Counted from the first letter of the stretch, positions 1 through 9,486 are shown. The stretch: 64,000 bases of DNA from NIOZ-UU35 sp964344175 (GCA_964344175.1 CAYFMI010000002.1:23206-87205), one strand, 5' to 3'. The notes: generated from the letters alone by a model not told the origin. Numbers and translations are program-made.

Positions 1-1
1 C

Positions 2-742
2 GAACATCTCAAAGCGCACGGCGTCCAATCGCATGCCTTTTTACATCATAGTATTGCAAACTCCGGGCTTTCGACCCTGCAAATGCGCGCCGTCGATGTG
101 GCCCCTTTTAGCACCCCGGCAGATCTCTGGGTAACGATGCGCGAACTACTCGAAGAAAAATCTTCGCAAGGTCAACGCACCTACAATTGGGCTTATTGGG
201 GCGTCGTGGACGGTTTTTCGCACCACTATCACCCCGAAGACGAGCGTGTCGCCGCCGAGTTCGAGCAATTCAGCCGGGCCTTCGAGCGTTCTTTCGTCAA
301 TCGTCTTAATGCCGCAGCGCGTAAAGAAACCCTGGTCATCCTGACCGCCGATCACGGCCAAATCCGCACCGTTGACCAGGATCGCTACCACCTGAAAAGC
401 CACCCCGATTTAGATGCCATGCTGCACATCCATCCAACCGGCGAGAACCGCCTTTTTTACCTCTATGCCCGCCCCGGCCAAAGTTCGGCCATTCGCCAAT
501 ATTTTGAGGCTGCCTGGCCGGGAGAATTCGCCATCTTCACACCCGAACAAGCCCTGGATGGCGGTTTATTCGGGCCGGGGCCGCAGCATCCCCGCTTACG
601 CGACCGCCTGGGTGATTTGATCGTCGCGCCGCGTGGCAACGCCTATTTGTGGTGGGCCAATAAACCCAACCCCCTGGTTGGGCGGCATGGCGGTTTGCAT
701 CCGGAGGAAATGCTGGTTCCTTTCCTGACGGCGCGTTTGTAG
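2..742 (+). CDS. AlkP-superfamily type I phosphodiesterase, 3' part only
   Basis: The reading frame is open from the first bases of the window, so only the C-terminal part (about 246 residues) is present and the true start lies upstream. The fragment shows the late metal-binding motif of the alkaline phosphatase / nucleotide pyrophosphatase superfamily (LTADHGQ, then GRHGGLHPEEMLVP near the end). It also has WGVVDGFSHHYHP, where the Asp and His residues fit the middle part of the metal site. Such enzymes hydrolyse phosphodiester or phosphomonoester bonds with two zinc ions. The substrate cannot be told from this part. A strong hairpin follows the stop codon. Confidence 0.8.
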   Translation, partial: EHLKAHGVQSHAFLHHSIANSGLSTLQMRAVDVAPFSTPADLWVTMRELLEEKSSQGQRTYNWAYWGVVDGFSHHYHPEDERVAAEFEQFSRAFERSFVNRLNAAARKETLVILTADHGQIRTVDQDRYHLKSHPDLDAMLHIHPTGENRLFYLYARPGQSSAIRQYFEAAWPGEFAIFTPEQALDGGLFGPGPQHPRLRDRLGDLIVAPRGNAYLWWANKPNPLVGRHGGLHPEEMLVPFLTARL

Positions 743-747
743 TATTT

Positions 748-802
748 CGAAAAATAGGGGTGTGCATGGCTGCTATGCAGCCATGCACACCCCTATTTTT
801 CG
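748..802. terminator. Perfect long hairpin, probable bidirectional terminator
   Basis: Two perfectly complementary 26-base arms (748-773 and 777-802) are separated by three bases. The outer part of the stem pairs an A-run with a T-run (AAAAATA / TATTTTT), so either strand would give a GC-rich stem followed by a U-rich tract. It starts six bases after the preceding stop codon and ends 26 bases before the next start. Confidence 0.75.
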
Positions 803-828
803 AGTATCTTTTTCCAGGAGTACACTAG

Positions 829-1224
829 ATGATAAAAACGATCCTGCAAGAAACTGAAACTATTGCTGTTGTGGGCTTCTCATCCAACCCCGATAAAGCT
901 GGCTATTATGTCCCGGCATATTTGCAGTCCCACGGATACCGCGTGATTCCGGTGAACCCAAAACTCGAAGATGCGCTGGGGGAGAAGGCCTACTCCGAAC
1001 TCAGCGCCATTCCCAACCCGGTCGACCTGGTGCTGATCTTCCGCCGCAGTAAAGCCGTGCTGCCCTTTGTAGAACAGGCCATTCAAATTGGCGCAAAAAC
1101 AGTCTGGATGCAATTGGGCATCCTCAACGAAGAAGCCGCCCAAATCGCTCAGGCGGCTGGATTGCAAGTGGTCATGAATCGCTGTATGAAGGTCGATCAC
1201 CAGCGCTTCGAGACAGGTCGTTAA
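829..1224 (+). CDS. CoA-binding protein (YccU-like, CoA_binding_2)
   Basis: A 131-residue single-domain protein with a Rossmann-type CoA-binding fold. Near the N-terminus it has the glycine-rich turn VVGFSSNPDKAGYYVP, and further on the typical segments GYRVIPVNP and WMQLGILNEEAA. The last segment (VMNRCMKVDH) matches the end of YccU-type proteins. These resemble the CoA-binding part of succinyl-CoA synthetase, and their cellular role is not settled. An AGGAG ribosome site precedes the ATG. The stop codon overlaps the end of the convergent ABC transporter gene by four bases. Confidence 0.9.
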   Translation: MIKTILQETETIAVVGFSSNPDKAGYYVPAYLQSHGYRVIPVNPKLEDALGEKAYSELSAIPNPVDLVLIFRRSKAVLPFVEQAIQIGAKTVWMQLGILNEEAAQIAQAAGLQVVMNRCMKVDHQRFETGR

Positions 1225-3002
1225 CCGCGCTCCCGCGCGCCCGTTTGCACCCCCCATAAACTCGCATAAATCCCAGGGATAGACACCAGTTCATTATGAG
1301 TGCCCTGCTCGACCAATTGGCCGCGCTCCAGCACAAAGATGCGGTCAGCATTACGCACGGTGGAAAGGCGGTGGGCGATGATGATGGTGGTACGCCCTAT
1401 GGCAATGCGTTCCAGTGAGCGCTGAATCAGGGCTTCGGTTTCATTATCCACCGAGGAAGTGGCTTCGTCCAGGATCAGCACGGGGGGATCTTTTAGCACG
1501 GCGCGTGCTATCGAAATGCGCTGGCGCTGCCCGCCAGAGAGTTTTTGGCCGCGCTCACCCACAATGGTCTCATACCCTTGCGGAAGCTGCATGATGAAGT
1601 CGTGCGCTTCGGCAATCTTGGCAGCCTCGACAATTTGCTCATCGCGGGCATCGAACGTGCCATAGGCAATGTTCTCGCGCACTGTCCCGTGGAATAAAAA
1701 GACATCTTGACTAACAAAACCGATCGCCCGCCGTAGCGATTTTTTGTTCAGAGAGCGCAAATCATCCCCATCCAGTGTAATAGCCCCAGATTGCACATCG
1801 TAAAAGCGTAACAACAATTTGACCAGGGTGCTTTTACCGGCCCCTGTTGCGCCGACAATCCCCACACTTTCTCCGGCAAAGATGTCAAAAGAAAGCCCAT
1901 TAATGACCGAATGTTTTTGGGCCGAGTGATATTCGAAGGTCACATCGTTGAGGCGGATGGCCCCTTCGACAGTATCCACATCGAGTATGGTATCCCCACT
2001 GAGGATAGCCGGGTGCGTATCTAATAGATCCAGCACCCGCTCGGTAGAGGCCAGCGCCCGCTGGTACAAATCCAGCGTATCCCCCAGCCGGGTCAACGGC
2101 CACAACAGGCGCTGGGTAATGAAAATCAGAATACTGTAGGTTCCCACGGCCAACTGGCCGTTGATCGCCAGGCGACCACCAAAGATCAAGATGGCGATAA
2201 AGCCGCTCATAATGACCATACGGATCAGGGGCACAAAGGCCGAACTCAGGGCAATGGCGGCACGGTTGGCTTCCCGGTAGCGGTTGCTTTCGGCAGTCAG
2301 GTTCACGAGTTCGTGCGTCTCAGCGGTATAGCTTTTGATCGTAGCAATCCCGCTCAAATTATTCGAAAGCTGTCCATTGAGAATGCCAACCCGCTCGCGG
2401 ACGACTGCATATTTGGGGGCCAGAGTGCGCTGAAAGCGGATGGAACCCCAGATGATAAAGGGCATGGGGAGCAAGGCCATCCAGGCCACACTGGGGGCCG
2501 TATAGACAAAGATCCCCCCAATCACCAGCACGGTCGTCATCACCTGCCAGATATCGTTAACGCCGCTGTTGAAAAAGCGCTCCAGTTGGTTGATGTCGTC
2601 GTTAAGAATCGCCATCAGCCCGCCGGTGCTGCGGTCTTCAAAGTAGGCCATCTCCAAATGTTGGACATGATCGTAGGCATCAACGCGCAGGACATGCTGC
2701 AAACTCTGCGCCAGGTTGCGCCAGGCAACCTGGTAGAGGTATTGAAAGGCCGACTCGAAGGCCCAAATCATCACGGTCAGCCCGGCCAGCGCCAGTAATT
2801 GATCGCCAACATCAACAATGCCAAAGCGGGCGATCAGCGAATCGCTTTGCTGCACGATCACATCAACAGCCGCGCCGATCAGCAGCGGCGGCGCCAGATC
2901 GAATATTTTGTTGAGTACCGAGTATAGCGAGGCGACGATAATATCGCGCCGCTGATCGCGGGCATAGGCCCACAAACGAGTTAAAGGATGCTGTTTGGTC
3001 AT
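1221..3002 (-). CDS. ABC exporter, fused membrane and ATPase domains (MsbA/LmrA type)
   Basis: A 593-residue half-transporter. Residues 1 to about 310 form the six-helix type IV exporter membrane domain. The ATPase domain follows, with Walker A (GATGAGKST, about 381), signature LSGGQRQR (about 488), Walker B (VLILDEATSS, about 506) and the switch histidine in IIAHRLSTV. It would work as a homodimer or with a partner, exporting a lipid, peptide or drug; the substrate is not visible. I chose the ATG at 3002 (MTKQHPLTRLW), nine codons inside the longest frame, because the family starts close to this point. It is the last gene of a minus-strand run starting at about 8967. Confidence 0.9.
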   Translation of the reverse strand: MTKQHPLTRLWAYARDQRRDIIVASLYSVLNKIFDLAPPLLIGAAVDVIVQQSDSLIARFGIVDVGDQLLALAGLTVMIWAFESAFQYLYQVAWRNLAQSLQHVLRVDAYDHVQHLEMAYFEDRSTGGLMAILNDDINQLERFFNSGVNDIWQVMTTVLVIGGIFVYTAPSVAWMALLPMPFIIWGSIRFQRTLAPKYAVVRERVGILNGQLSNNLSGIATIKSYTAETHELVNLTAESNRYREANRAAIALSSAFVPLIRMVIMSGFIAILIFGGRLAINGQLAVGTYSILIFITQRLLWPLTRLGDTLDLYQRALASTERVLDLLDTHPAILSGDTILDVDTVEGAIRLNDVTFEYHSAQKHSVINGLSFDIFAGESVGIVGATGAGKSTLVKLLLRFYDVQSGAITLDGDDLRSLNKKSLRRAIGFVSQDVFLFHGTVRENIAYGTFDARDEQIVEAAKIAEAHDFIMQLPQGYETIVGERGQKLSGGQRQRISIARAVLKDPPVLILDEATSSVDNETEALIQRSLERIAIGRTTIIIAHRLSTVRNADRIFVLERGQLVEQGTHNELVSIPGIYASLWGVQTGARERG

Positions 3003-3105
3003 AAAGAGATTTAACCATGCCCCTAGCAAAGTTGATAGGGTGCTTACGAGTTTTGTTATCTACAAGCAGATCTTATAATTCCCCCAACAAATTGAGTTCG
3101 GCATT

Positions 3106-4443
3106 TTATCCTCCTCCTGCCATCATCTGGCGCGCCGCCCGGCGGCCAATTTCTACAGCAAAGTTGGTGCCGCGATCCCAGGGGTAAACCTGGCTCATGC
3201 TGGCAAAATACAACCCGGAAATGGGCGTTTCGATGGCGGGGATATTGCGCGAATGCTGCACCTCGGGGACAGGCTGCGCGTAGGTTGTGCGATGCAGCCA
3301 GCTCTTGATGACCCAATCGGGGCGGAAATTGGGGTTGAATCGCCGCAAAGTGGGGAGGTACTGCTCAAGAAGTTCGGCTTCACTCATCTCGAAAAAGGGG
3401 TGATCGCTTTCGAGATAATCGCCGCAATAGACAATGTGCTCGCCGCCGAAATGCTCTGGGGAGACATAGTTGGTGTGTTCAACGAACGCCAGGAAGGGAT
3501 ACCCGGCATCTTTGGGCAGGTTGAACCAGTAATAGCCCTCCTCTGAAAGCTGATGCCTGAGCGAGAGCGTTAGCACGATGGCTCCCATGGATTTTAAATT
3601 CAATAAACCGCGCAGATAGGCTTGGGGGAGTTCGGGGGCCAGCTTTGCCATCAGCGCCGGGGAAGTCGTGACGAGAACTTGATCGTAGGCTGGTTGAGCG
3701 TTGATGGTTGAAGGTTGTGTGTCACCGGTCGGCGGTCGTTGGTCGACGGTTAGTTGAATATGACCACGCTGGCCCATTCGACGAATTTGACGTACCGACG
3801 TGTGAAGATGTATCTCCACCCCCATGCCGCGCAGGATTTCAGCAAAGTCATCACAAAACGCCTGAAAGCCGCCCTGGTATGTGCCTAGCCGGGTCGTGCG
3901 GGCATGCAGGCGCGCCCAAAACCAGGCCATCGGGACGTCTTTGTAATAAGGGCCAAACTTGCCAATCAGCAGCGGCTGCCACATCTTCTCGTAGACGCGC
4001 TTTCCGGCCCATTTCCTCATCCAAGCGTGGGCGGTGACTTTCTCTAAGGCGCGCCAGTTCTTGGTCAGGCGTAGGTAGAGGCCCACCAGACCAAAGCGGA
4101 GTTTACCCAGCCCCCAGCCCAAACCGGGGAAGAGCAGCGCCTGGAGAATTGAATCGAAGGGATACCACGTTTCATTGTGCAGCATCACCGTATAAGGGCG
4201 CGGGAACAGCACTTTAGCACTCAGGCCCAGTTCGTCGATCAAACCGAGCATATGGGCATCGGAGGCGAACCAATGATGATAGAAGTTCTCTACCGACCAG
4301 TCCCAGTGAGGCTCTTTGAAACCCGAGGCCAGGCCGCCCACCTGATGTGCGGCTTCATATATCGTCACGCGATGCCCGGCGCGAGCAAGATCGTAGGCGG
4401 CGGACATGCCCGCTATCCCCGCGCCGATGATGGCAATATTCAT
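3106..4443 (-). CDS. FAD-dependent amine-oxidase / protoporphyrinogen-oxidase-like enzyme
   Basis: A 445-residue flavoprotein. The N-terminal dinucleotide-binding fold is clear (IIGAGIAGMSAAYDLARAG, then an acidic E for the ribose and GGLASGF). The C-terminal FAD motif includes GLYFASMSQVYPWDRGTNFAVEIG. The family includes protoporphyrinogen oxidases, UDP-galactopyranose mutases and carotenoid desaturases; which substrate applies is open. The ATG at 4443 has a GAGGG ribosome site; two upstream in-frame ATGs are less well placed. Residues about 229-251 are a Thr/Gln/Pro-rich insertion encoded by low-complexity DNA (3691-3760). The neighbours (flippase-like protein, ABC exporter) suggest a role in envelope lipid or glycan metabolism, which is inference. 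Confidence 0.8.
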   Translation of the reverse strand: MNIAIIGAGIAGMSAAYDLARAGHRVTIYEAAHQVGGLASGFKEPHWDWSVENFYHHWFASDAHMLGLIDELGLSAKVLFPRPYTVMLHNETWYPFDSILQALLFPGLGWGLGKLRFGLVGLYLRLTKNWRALEKVTAHAWMRKWAGKRVYEKMWQPLLIGKFGPYYKDVPMAWFWARLHARTTRLGTYQGGFQAFCDDFAEILRGMGVEIHLHTSVRQIRRMGQRGHIQLTVDQRPPTGDTQPSTINAQPAYDQVLVTTSPALMAKLAPELPQAYLRGLLNLKSMGAIVLTLSLRHQLSEEGYYWFNLPKDAGYPFLAFVEHTNYVSPEHFGGEHIVYCGDYLESDHPFFEMSEAELLEQYLPTLRRFNPNFRPDWVIKSWLHRTTYAQPVPEVQHSRNIPAIETPISGLYFASMSQVYPWDRGTNFAVEIGRRAARQMMAGGG

Positions 4444-4498
4444 AGTCTCATCCCTCATAATTAGCACTCAGATATAAGTTTCCGGAAAAAAGGCTGTC

Positions 4499-7400
4499 TC
4501 AGGGCTGTATTGCAAAAACCGCCACCACCGGATCATGATCCGACTTGCGCAAGGGTGATTCATCGCCCGGTATGGGGAGGGCATAATCGGCGTTAAGATG
4601 CAGAATCTCCACACGGCGTAACATATCCATCAACCCCGGTGTCACCAGAATATGATCGAGCACCTGCGACTGACCCTGGTAGATGTAGGTGTAGCGCTCC
4701 TCGGCAGAAATCGCCTCAAAAACGTGTGCCAGCCCGGCCTCCCGCAAGGTGTCAATTGGCAAGGCGTCGTAATACGAGTTCAAATCGCCCATCACTGCCA
4801 GCAAGCCATCTGCATCTTCAGCCAGAATTCCCTCCATCACGGCGACATTCCAGGCCGCCTGCGCATTGCGGCGCGGTTCGGTGGCTTCTTCGCCGCCGCT
4901 CATCGAGGTGAAGTGGTTGTTCAACACAGAGAACGTAACTGTGCCCTGACTTGTGACAACCGCGACCTGTACCTGCAACGGCGGGCGGCTGGTAATGCCC
5001 TCGGGCGCCGGGAACTGCGCCTGATGCAGAATTTCAGCCTGATCGCCGCGCACCAAATAACCCACATCAATATAGCGGCTGTCGGTGCCCTCGATCAACA
5101 CGGCCTGGTAATCGTACCCGGCCAGGGCTTCGTGCGCAGCAACATCTTCGAGGATCTCGATATTCTCAACTTCTTGCAGCCCCACCACGGTCGGTGCGCC
5201 GGCAGCGAGAATGGTGTTTGCCACTTTGGCAACATGGATGCGGTACTCAGCAATCGCCGGCATCGAGGGGCTGGAAGGATGCGGGTCTTTGAAGTCAAAC
5301 AGGTTTTCGACATTCCAGCTCATCAGGCTAAACTCATCCTCGGCCAGCGGCTCCAGCGTGGGCAATGTTCCCTCCGTGGCAAGGATAAACGGTTGTGTGA
5401 CCGGCTCCACTTTGTATTGCCCAAAGGTATACGCCAACGGGCCAATCAAGTTACTGACCTGATCGCCGCTATTAACCGCATACGCCAGGGTCGAACGGTC
5501 GTCATGAGCCGTGGTGCTGCCATCGTCTACCACAATGGCAATCCCATTGTCGGCGCCCTGCCACAAACGCGTTGCGCCATGCTCGGCTCGCACCAGCACA
5601 TACTCGCCATAACGGTTGGTCGGAGCTACCGCCACCGCTGGGCCGCTGACCTGCACAAACATGCCCTCCAGCGCTTCATAATAGGCTTCGGCGGCGGCCT
5701 GCTCCACCGGCGGGTCTAGCTCAACGGGGATGGGTAATGAATTAGCGCTGCTCAACACAACAATATCGTCCGGGCTTTCGACTTGTAATTGCGTTTGCTG
5801 ATAGGCCTCGCGCACCACCCCGCTCACTTGCGCCCAGTCGCCCGGCAGAACATCCACGGTCATCTCGCCGGTATGGATGTACAAGCCATCCGACGTCAGG
5901 GGATCATAGTCCTCTTCCAGGGCCTGGATCCAAAAACCTTCCAATTCGGGGAACACGCCGGTCACCACACCGGTGGTGGTCGCCCGATCGAAGATATACG
6001 GCGAACGCGTCCCATCCCCCTGGATCGCCCAAACCGGCACGATCTCGCCCAGAAATATCAAGTGCGCCTGGCTTTCGGCAGGCTCCGGCCCATCGGCGGC
6101 GCTGACCTGTGCCTTCTCCAGACGGATGAACTCTTCGGTGGTGACGATCTTGGCCTGATAGCTGACAGTTGCCGATTCACCCAGCCCCTCTAACGCTGGG
6201 ATCATCCACACAACTGCGTCATCCTGACGGATGCCCTCGTCGGAGATACTCTCCAGCGAAAAATCGAAACGCGGTAAGGGCGCGGTAATTTGCACATCGT
6301 GAACGGCAGCCGGGGTGTAGTTGGTGACCGTCAACTGCACATCGAAGGTTGCACCCGCCTCAATTGTGTTGGGTGCATCTACGTCAATTTGCAGCACAGG
6401 CGGGTAAACTTTTGCCAGGTCGGCCTGCAGGCGCGGGTAAACGCGCTGGGTCTGATCGGTGACCTCAACAATCCCGGTGATCTGGTACGTCTCGCCGCTC
6501 TCGATGGCTTCGACGCTGATCTCGGTGAGCTTATCAACATAGACACTTGCCAGATAGCCGTATTCGTCTACCAGATCGATTTCGTAGCTGTACGTAAACT
6601 CCTCCACGCGGGCTACTGTTCCCTCAGCCCGGATCAGCCTTCCGGGGAGATTCTGCAAATCGGTGGCCGCATCTTCAACGCTGACCTGCAAAGGAGGCCA
6701 CGCTGTCAACTCGGAGCCGCGCCCCACAACTTCTACGCCTTCGGGGGCAGGGGCCAGCTCCATTGCCCCGCGATAAACCAGCAACAGGCCGCGCACGCGC
6801 ACGCGGTCGCCCAACTGCACGTTGACGTCACCTTCACCATCATCAATCCATACCTGTAAACCGCCGGTTTCATCTTCCATGTAGAACTTTGTATTACCGC
6901 TGCCCGCATAGAGGCCGCCGGTTTGCATGGTGACAATCCCTTCGACGATGATCTCTTCATTCGCCAGCGAACGTGCCGTACCAATCGGGATCGTCCCACC
7001 GGCCACAGCCGTGCGCGCTGCGCCGCCCATCGCCAGCAAAGCGCCGTCTTGCGCAGCGACCGCATAATTGGCCGTCGTAACCGTAAGATACGTCCAGGGC
7101 GCTTTGAGCGCAATTTCGACGCTGGCGGATGCGCCTGCATCGAGCGTGTTGACCCTCCATAAAACGACCTGATGGCTCGCGGCGAGGGTACTCATATCGA
7201 AGTAGGACGCTTGTTCGGCAAGCTCAACATCGGCAGGTAGCGTGAGGATCTCAAATTCGCTGGGAACCGGCACCTGCACCACCAGGCCTTCTGCGGCAAG
7301 AGCGCCTTCGTTGCTGACGGTCAGGGTGTAGCTAAACGTCTCGCCGGGGTTGACGGTTTCGGGAAAATCGAGACGGAGGGTGAGATCACCCGACCAGGCG

Positions 7401-7963
7401 GCGTTCTGAGGCCCAGGCGCATCACTGAGGGTAAAGGTTCCACCGGTGCGCAGCAGAGCAAGGCCATTTTCCATTGCCGGCGCGGCCTCGGTGAGGCGGT
7501 AGGCTTCTGGGCCATTGCCCCAGGCCAGCGAATCCAGCACAGTGCCATCGGCGGCACGCAGCTGCAAGCCGCCGCGCTGCGGCACAAAGGGCAGCTCGAT
7601 CAGGGCATCTACGGGAACGCTATACTCTTTATCGGCACGCCCCAATAAATAGGTGCCTCCTGGAGCTATTAAGGCATGGTCCGCCCAGCGATAGGCTAAT
7701 TCTTCGTCGGCGTCATCGGAAAGTTGATACCACAACGCCGCTCCCTTAAGATCGAATGGCGCTTCCAAAGAAGGGTTGGTCAACTCGATAAATTCGTAAT
7801 TATTGTCTCCTGGCATTCCGGCCAAGACCTCGCCGATCAACACCGGTGAGGTGAGGGCAATGTTACTTTCTGTTGATGTTACAGCAGGTGCGACCTCGCC
7901 CGAATTGCAGGCGGTTAACAGCAATACGACAAAAAGGATTCCGATAACAGTTAGTTTTCGCAT
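4499..7963 (-). CDS. Secreted lipoprotein nuclease with lamin-tail, OB-fold and endonuclease/exonuclease/phosphatase domains
   Basis: 1154 residues. A lipoprotein signal (lipobox LLTAC at about 15-19) is followed by a lamin-tail domain (about 38-150, with EFIELTNPS). Two DUF11-type beta domains (about 190-310 and 525-620) alternate with OB-fold segments like those in extracellular nucleases (for example IIVEGIVTMQTGG). The C-terminal endonuclease/exonuclease/phosphatase domain carries SWNVENLFDF (about 877), GLQEVEN, GDLNSYYD (about 1057) and KSDHDPVV (about 1140), so the catalytic Asn, Glu, Asp and His residues are intact. Domain order resembles large extracellular DNases that scavenge DNA or phosphate. 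The start lies six bases after the upstream flippase-like gene, so the two are probably cotranscribed. Confidence 0.85.
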   Translation of the reverse strand: MRKLTVIGILFVVLLLTACNSGEVAPAVTSTESNIALTSPVLIGEVLAGMPGDNNYEFIELTNPSLEAPFDLKGAALWYQLSDDADEELAYRWADHALIAPGGTYLLGRADKEYSVPVDALIELPFVPQRGGLQLRAADGTVLDSLAWGNGPEAYRLTEAAPAMENGLALLRTGGTFTLSDAPGPQNAAWSGDLTLRLDFPETVNPGETFSYTLTVSNEGALAAEGLVVQVPVPSEFEILTLPADVELAEQASYFDMSTLAASHQVVLWRVNTLDAGASASVEIALKAPWTYLTVTTANYAVAAQDGALLAMGGAARTAVAGGTIPIGTARSLANEEIIVEGIVTMQTGGLYAGSGNTKFYMEDETGGLQVWIDDGEGDVNVQLGDRVRVRGLLLVYRGAMELAPAPEGVEVVGRGSELTAWPPLQVSVEDAATDLQNLPGRLIRAEGTVARVEEFTYSYEIDLVDEYGYLASVYVDKLTEISVEAIESGETYQITGIVEVTDQTQRVYPRLQADLAKVYPPVLQIDVDAPNTIEAGATFDVQLTVTNYTPAAVHDVQITAPLPRFDFSLESISDEGIRQDDAVVWMIPALEGLGESATVSYQAKIVTTEEFIRLEKAQVSAADGPEPAESQAHLIFLGEIVPVWAIQGDGTRSPYIFDRATTTGVVTGVFPELEGFWIQALEEDYDPLTSDGLYIHTGEMTVDVLPGDWAQVSGVVREAYQQTQLQVESPDDIVVLSSANSLPIPVELDPPVEQAAAEAYYEALEGMFVQVSGPAVAVAPTNRYGEYVLVRAEHGATRLWQGADNGIAIVVDDGSTTAHDDRSTLAYAVNSGDQVSNLIGPLAYTFGQYKVEPVTQPFILATEGTLPTLEPLAEDEFSLMSWNVENLFDFKDPHPSSPSMPAIAEYRIHVAKVANTILAAGAPTVVGLQEVENIEILEDVAAHEALAGYDYQAVLIEGTDSRYIDVGYLVRGDQAEILHQAQFPAPEGITSRPPLQVQVAVVTSQGTVTFSVLNNHFTSMSGGEEATEPRRNAQAAWNVAVMEGILAEDADGLLAVMGDLNSYYDALPIDTLREAGLAHVFEAISAEERYTYIYQGQSQVLDHILVTPGLMDMLRRVEILHLNADYALPIPGDESPLRKSDHDPVVAVFAIQP

Positions 7964-7968
7964 CGAAT

Positions 7969-8967
7969 TTACTCCTCCAGGTTGAACTCATCGCCCCATT
8001 TGATCCCTTCGCGCGCCATGTAATAGCCGCCCAATAGCGTAATCGGCAGCCATAGGGCAATATGCAACACCAGGGTATACCCTGCGGCGATGGCGCCATC
8101 TACGCCGTAGGCTTTGAGCACGGCGATGCCGGGGGCGTCAAATGTCCCCACATAACCCGGCGCAGATGGGATGGTCGTCGCCAGATTGACAATGCCGTTC
8201 ATCAGCATCAGGGCAAAGAAACTGACTTGAAAATCGAAAGCGTGCATGACAAACCAGTATTTGCCGGTCTCTAAGAGCCAGATCACCAGCGAAGTGACAA
8301 ATACCATCAAGGCTTCACGGGGAGAGCGCAAAGACTCCAGGCCGCCCAAGAAACGCACCGACACCGAGAGAGCTTTCGCTCGCCAGCGCTCCGGGACGAG
8401 ACGTTGAATCAATATACGCGTCAGCTTTTCGGTGGGTGTTGGGAACATAGCCGCCAACAAAAAGAGCAGCAACACGCCCAAAAAAGCGGCTGCCCCCCAC
8501 AAGGCTAGACTCTGAATGTCCCCCACAAACCCAGAATCAAATGTCAGACGGGCTAACTCCGGCAAATTCAAAAAGACAAACGACAGCATGACCACGCCAT
8601 CGAAGACGCGCTCGACAATAATGGTCGCCAGCGAAGCCGAAACCGGCACTCCGGCGCGCCGTTTGAGTACCACCGCTCGCAAAATTTCTCCGGCGCGGGC
8701 CGGGTAAATGTTGTTGCCCATATAGCCAATTGCCACAATTGGGAACATGGTGCGCGTGGACACGGCCTTAACCGGGCGCAGTAAATAATGCCAACGCCAG
8801 GCCCGCGCCCATACGCCAACAAAATACACCGCCACCCCAGGGAGCAGCCAGAAATAGCGCGCTCCGATCAGAATTTGCCACATATCAGCGAAATGTAATC
8901 CGCGTAACGCCAGGTACAAGAATAGAGCGCTGATAAACACGCCCAACCAGAATTGCCACCGTTTCAT
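7969..8967 (-). CDS. Flippase-like integral membrane protein (UPF0104 / LPG-synthase membrane domain)
   Basis: A 332-residue multi-spanning protein starting MKRWQFWLGVFISALFLYLA, with about eight hydrophobic helices. It includes the family segments GYMGNNIYPARAGEILRA and TTIPSAPGYVGTFDAPGIAVL. This family shares the transmembrane part of lysylphosphatidylglycerol synthases and is often annotated as a lipid flippase. No aminoacyl-transfer domain is present. A longer frame reaches 9066, but its first 33 residues are polar and unlike the family, so I use the ATG at 8967. It is the first gene of the run with the nuclease, FAD enzyme and ABC exporter. Confidence 0.85.
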   Translation of the reverse strand: MKRWQFWLGVFISALFLYLALRGLHFADMWQILIGARYFWLLPGVAVYFVGVWARAWRWHYLLRPVKAVSTRTMFPIVAIGYMGNNIYPARAGEILRAVVLKRRAGVPVSASLATIIVERVFDGVVMLSFVFLNLPELARLTFDSGFVGDIQSLALWGAAAFLGVLLLFLLAAMFPTPTEKLTRILIQRLVPERWRAKALSVSVRFLGGLESLRSPREALMVFVTSLVIWLLETGKYWFVMHAFDFQVSFFALMLMNGIVNLATTIPSAPGYVGTFDAPGIAVLKAYGVDGAIAAGYTLVLHIALWLPITLLGGYYMAREGIKWGDEFNLEE

Positions 8968-9187
8968 GGGGTGGATTTTACCACCGTCGGGGAAATCACC
9001 TTGCGCGCAAATTGATTCAAGATCCGCTTTCGCGATTCGGATAAATTTCATCCAGAATATTGTCATATCGCTTCAATGATGCCTGACACTGGACTACTGG
9101 ATGAAGTACTGGCATACTTTTTATACGCTGCGACCTTGTCAAGGAAAAACCAGCGAGATACGAGAGCAAATTATTGGAGGCAGAGAA

Positions 9188-9412
9188 ATGGCGGTAAAAA
9201 CCTGGGAAGTCGAGAAAGTTCATCATTGCCACCATGTTGGCAAAGAAGTCGGTTTAGAAGCTGAGGTCGTCTACCCAGCTGAGTGGTTGCCCGATCAACC
9301 GCCGCGCATCATCGGCCACCGTTGCAGTGAGGGCGTTTCGTGCAATTTGGATGGGCGCGCAAGCTGTATGTGGGCCGGAACAAACCCAACCTACGACCCG
9401 TTTCGCGAGTAA
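9188..9412 (+). CDS. Small Cys/His-rich protein of unknown function
   Basis: 74 residues starting MAVKTWEVEKVHHCHHVGKE, with a good GGAGG ribosome site about nine bases upstream of the ATG. Longer in-frame extensions exist but lack such a site. The protein has HHCHH near the N-terminus and three more cysteines (GHRCSEGVSCNLDG, SCMW) in the second half. This could be a small metal site or a disulfide-bonded protein. I do not recognise a named family. A perfect palindrome follows it. Confidence 0.65.
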   Translation: MAVKTWEVEKVHHCHHVGKEVGLEAEVVYPAEWLPDQPPRIIGHRCSEGVSCNLDGRASCMWAGTNPTYDPFRE

Positions 9413-9431
9413 TTGAATTCCAACTCCAATC

Positions 9432-9483
9432 ATCCAAAAAGGGATGCAGGTGCGGCGCGCCGCACCTGCATCCCTTTTTGGAT
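9432..9483. repeat. Perfect 52-bp palindrome, possible bidirectional terminator
   Basis: The arms 9432-9457 and 9458-9483 are exact reverse complements with no spacer. The outer stem again pairs an A5 run with a T5 run next to GGG/CCC, as in the hairpin at 748-802, and the arm length (26) is the same. It sits between two small plus-strand genes and directly abuts the -10 box of the second. Confidence 0.75.
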
Positions 9484-9486
9484 TTA

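Noticed and set aside
4652..5719. 355-residue plus-strand reading frame
   Set aside because: Antisense to the secreted nuclease gene, whose motifs are clear; no ribosome site or domain.
9073..9092. Third family-B MITE end
   Set aside because: GATGCCTGACACT matches the end at 52215, but no partner terminus or target duplication was found.
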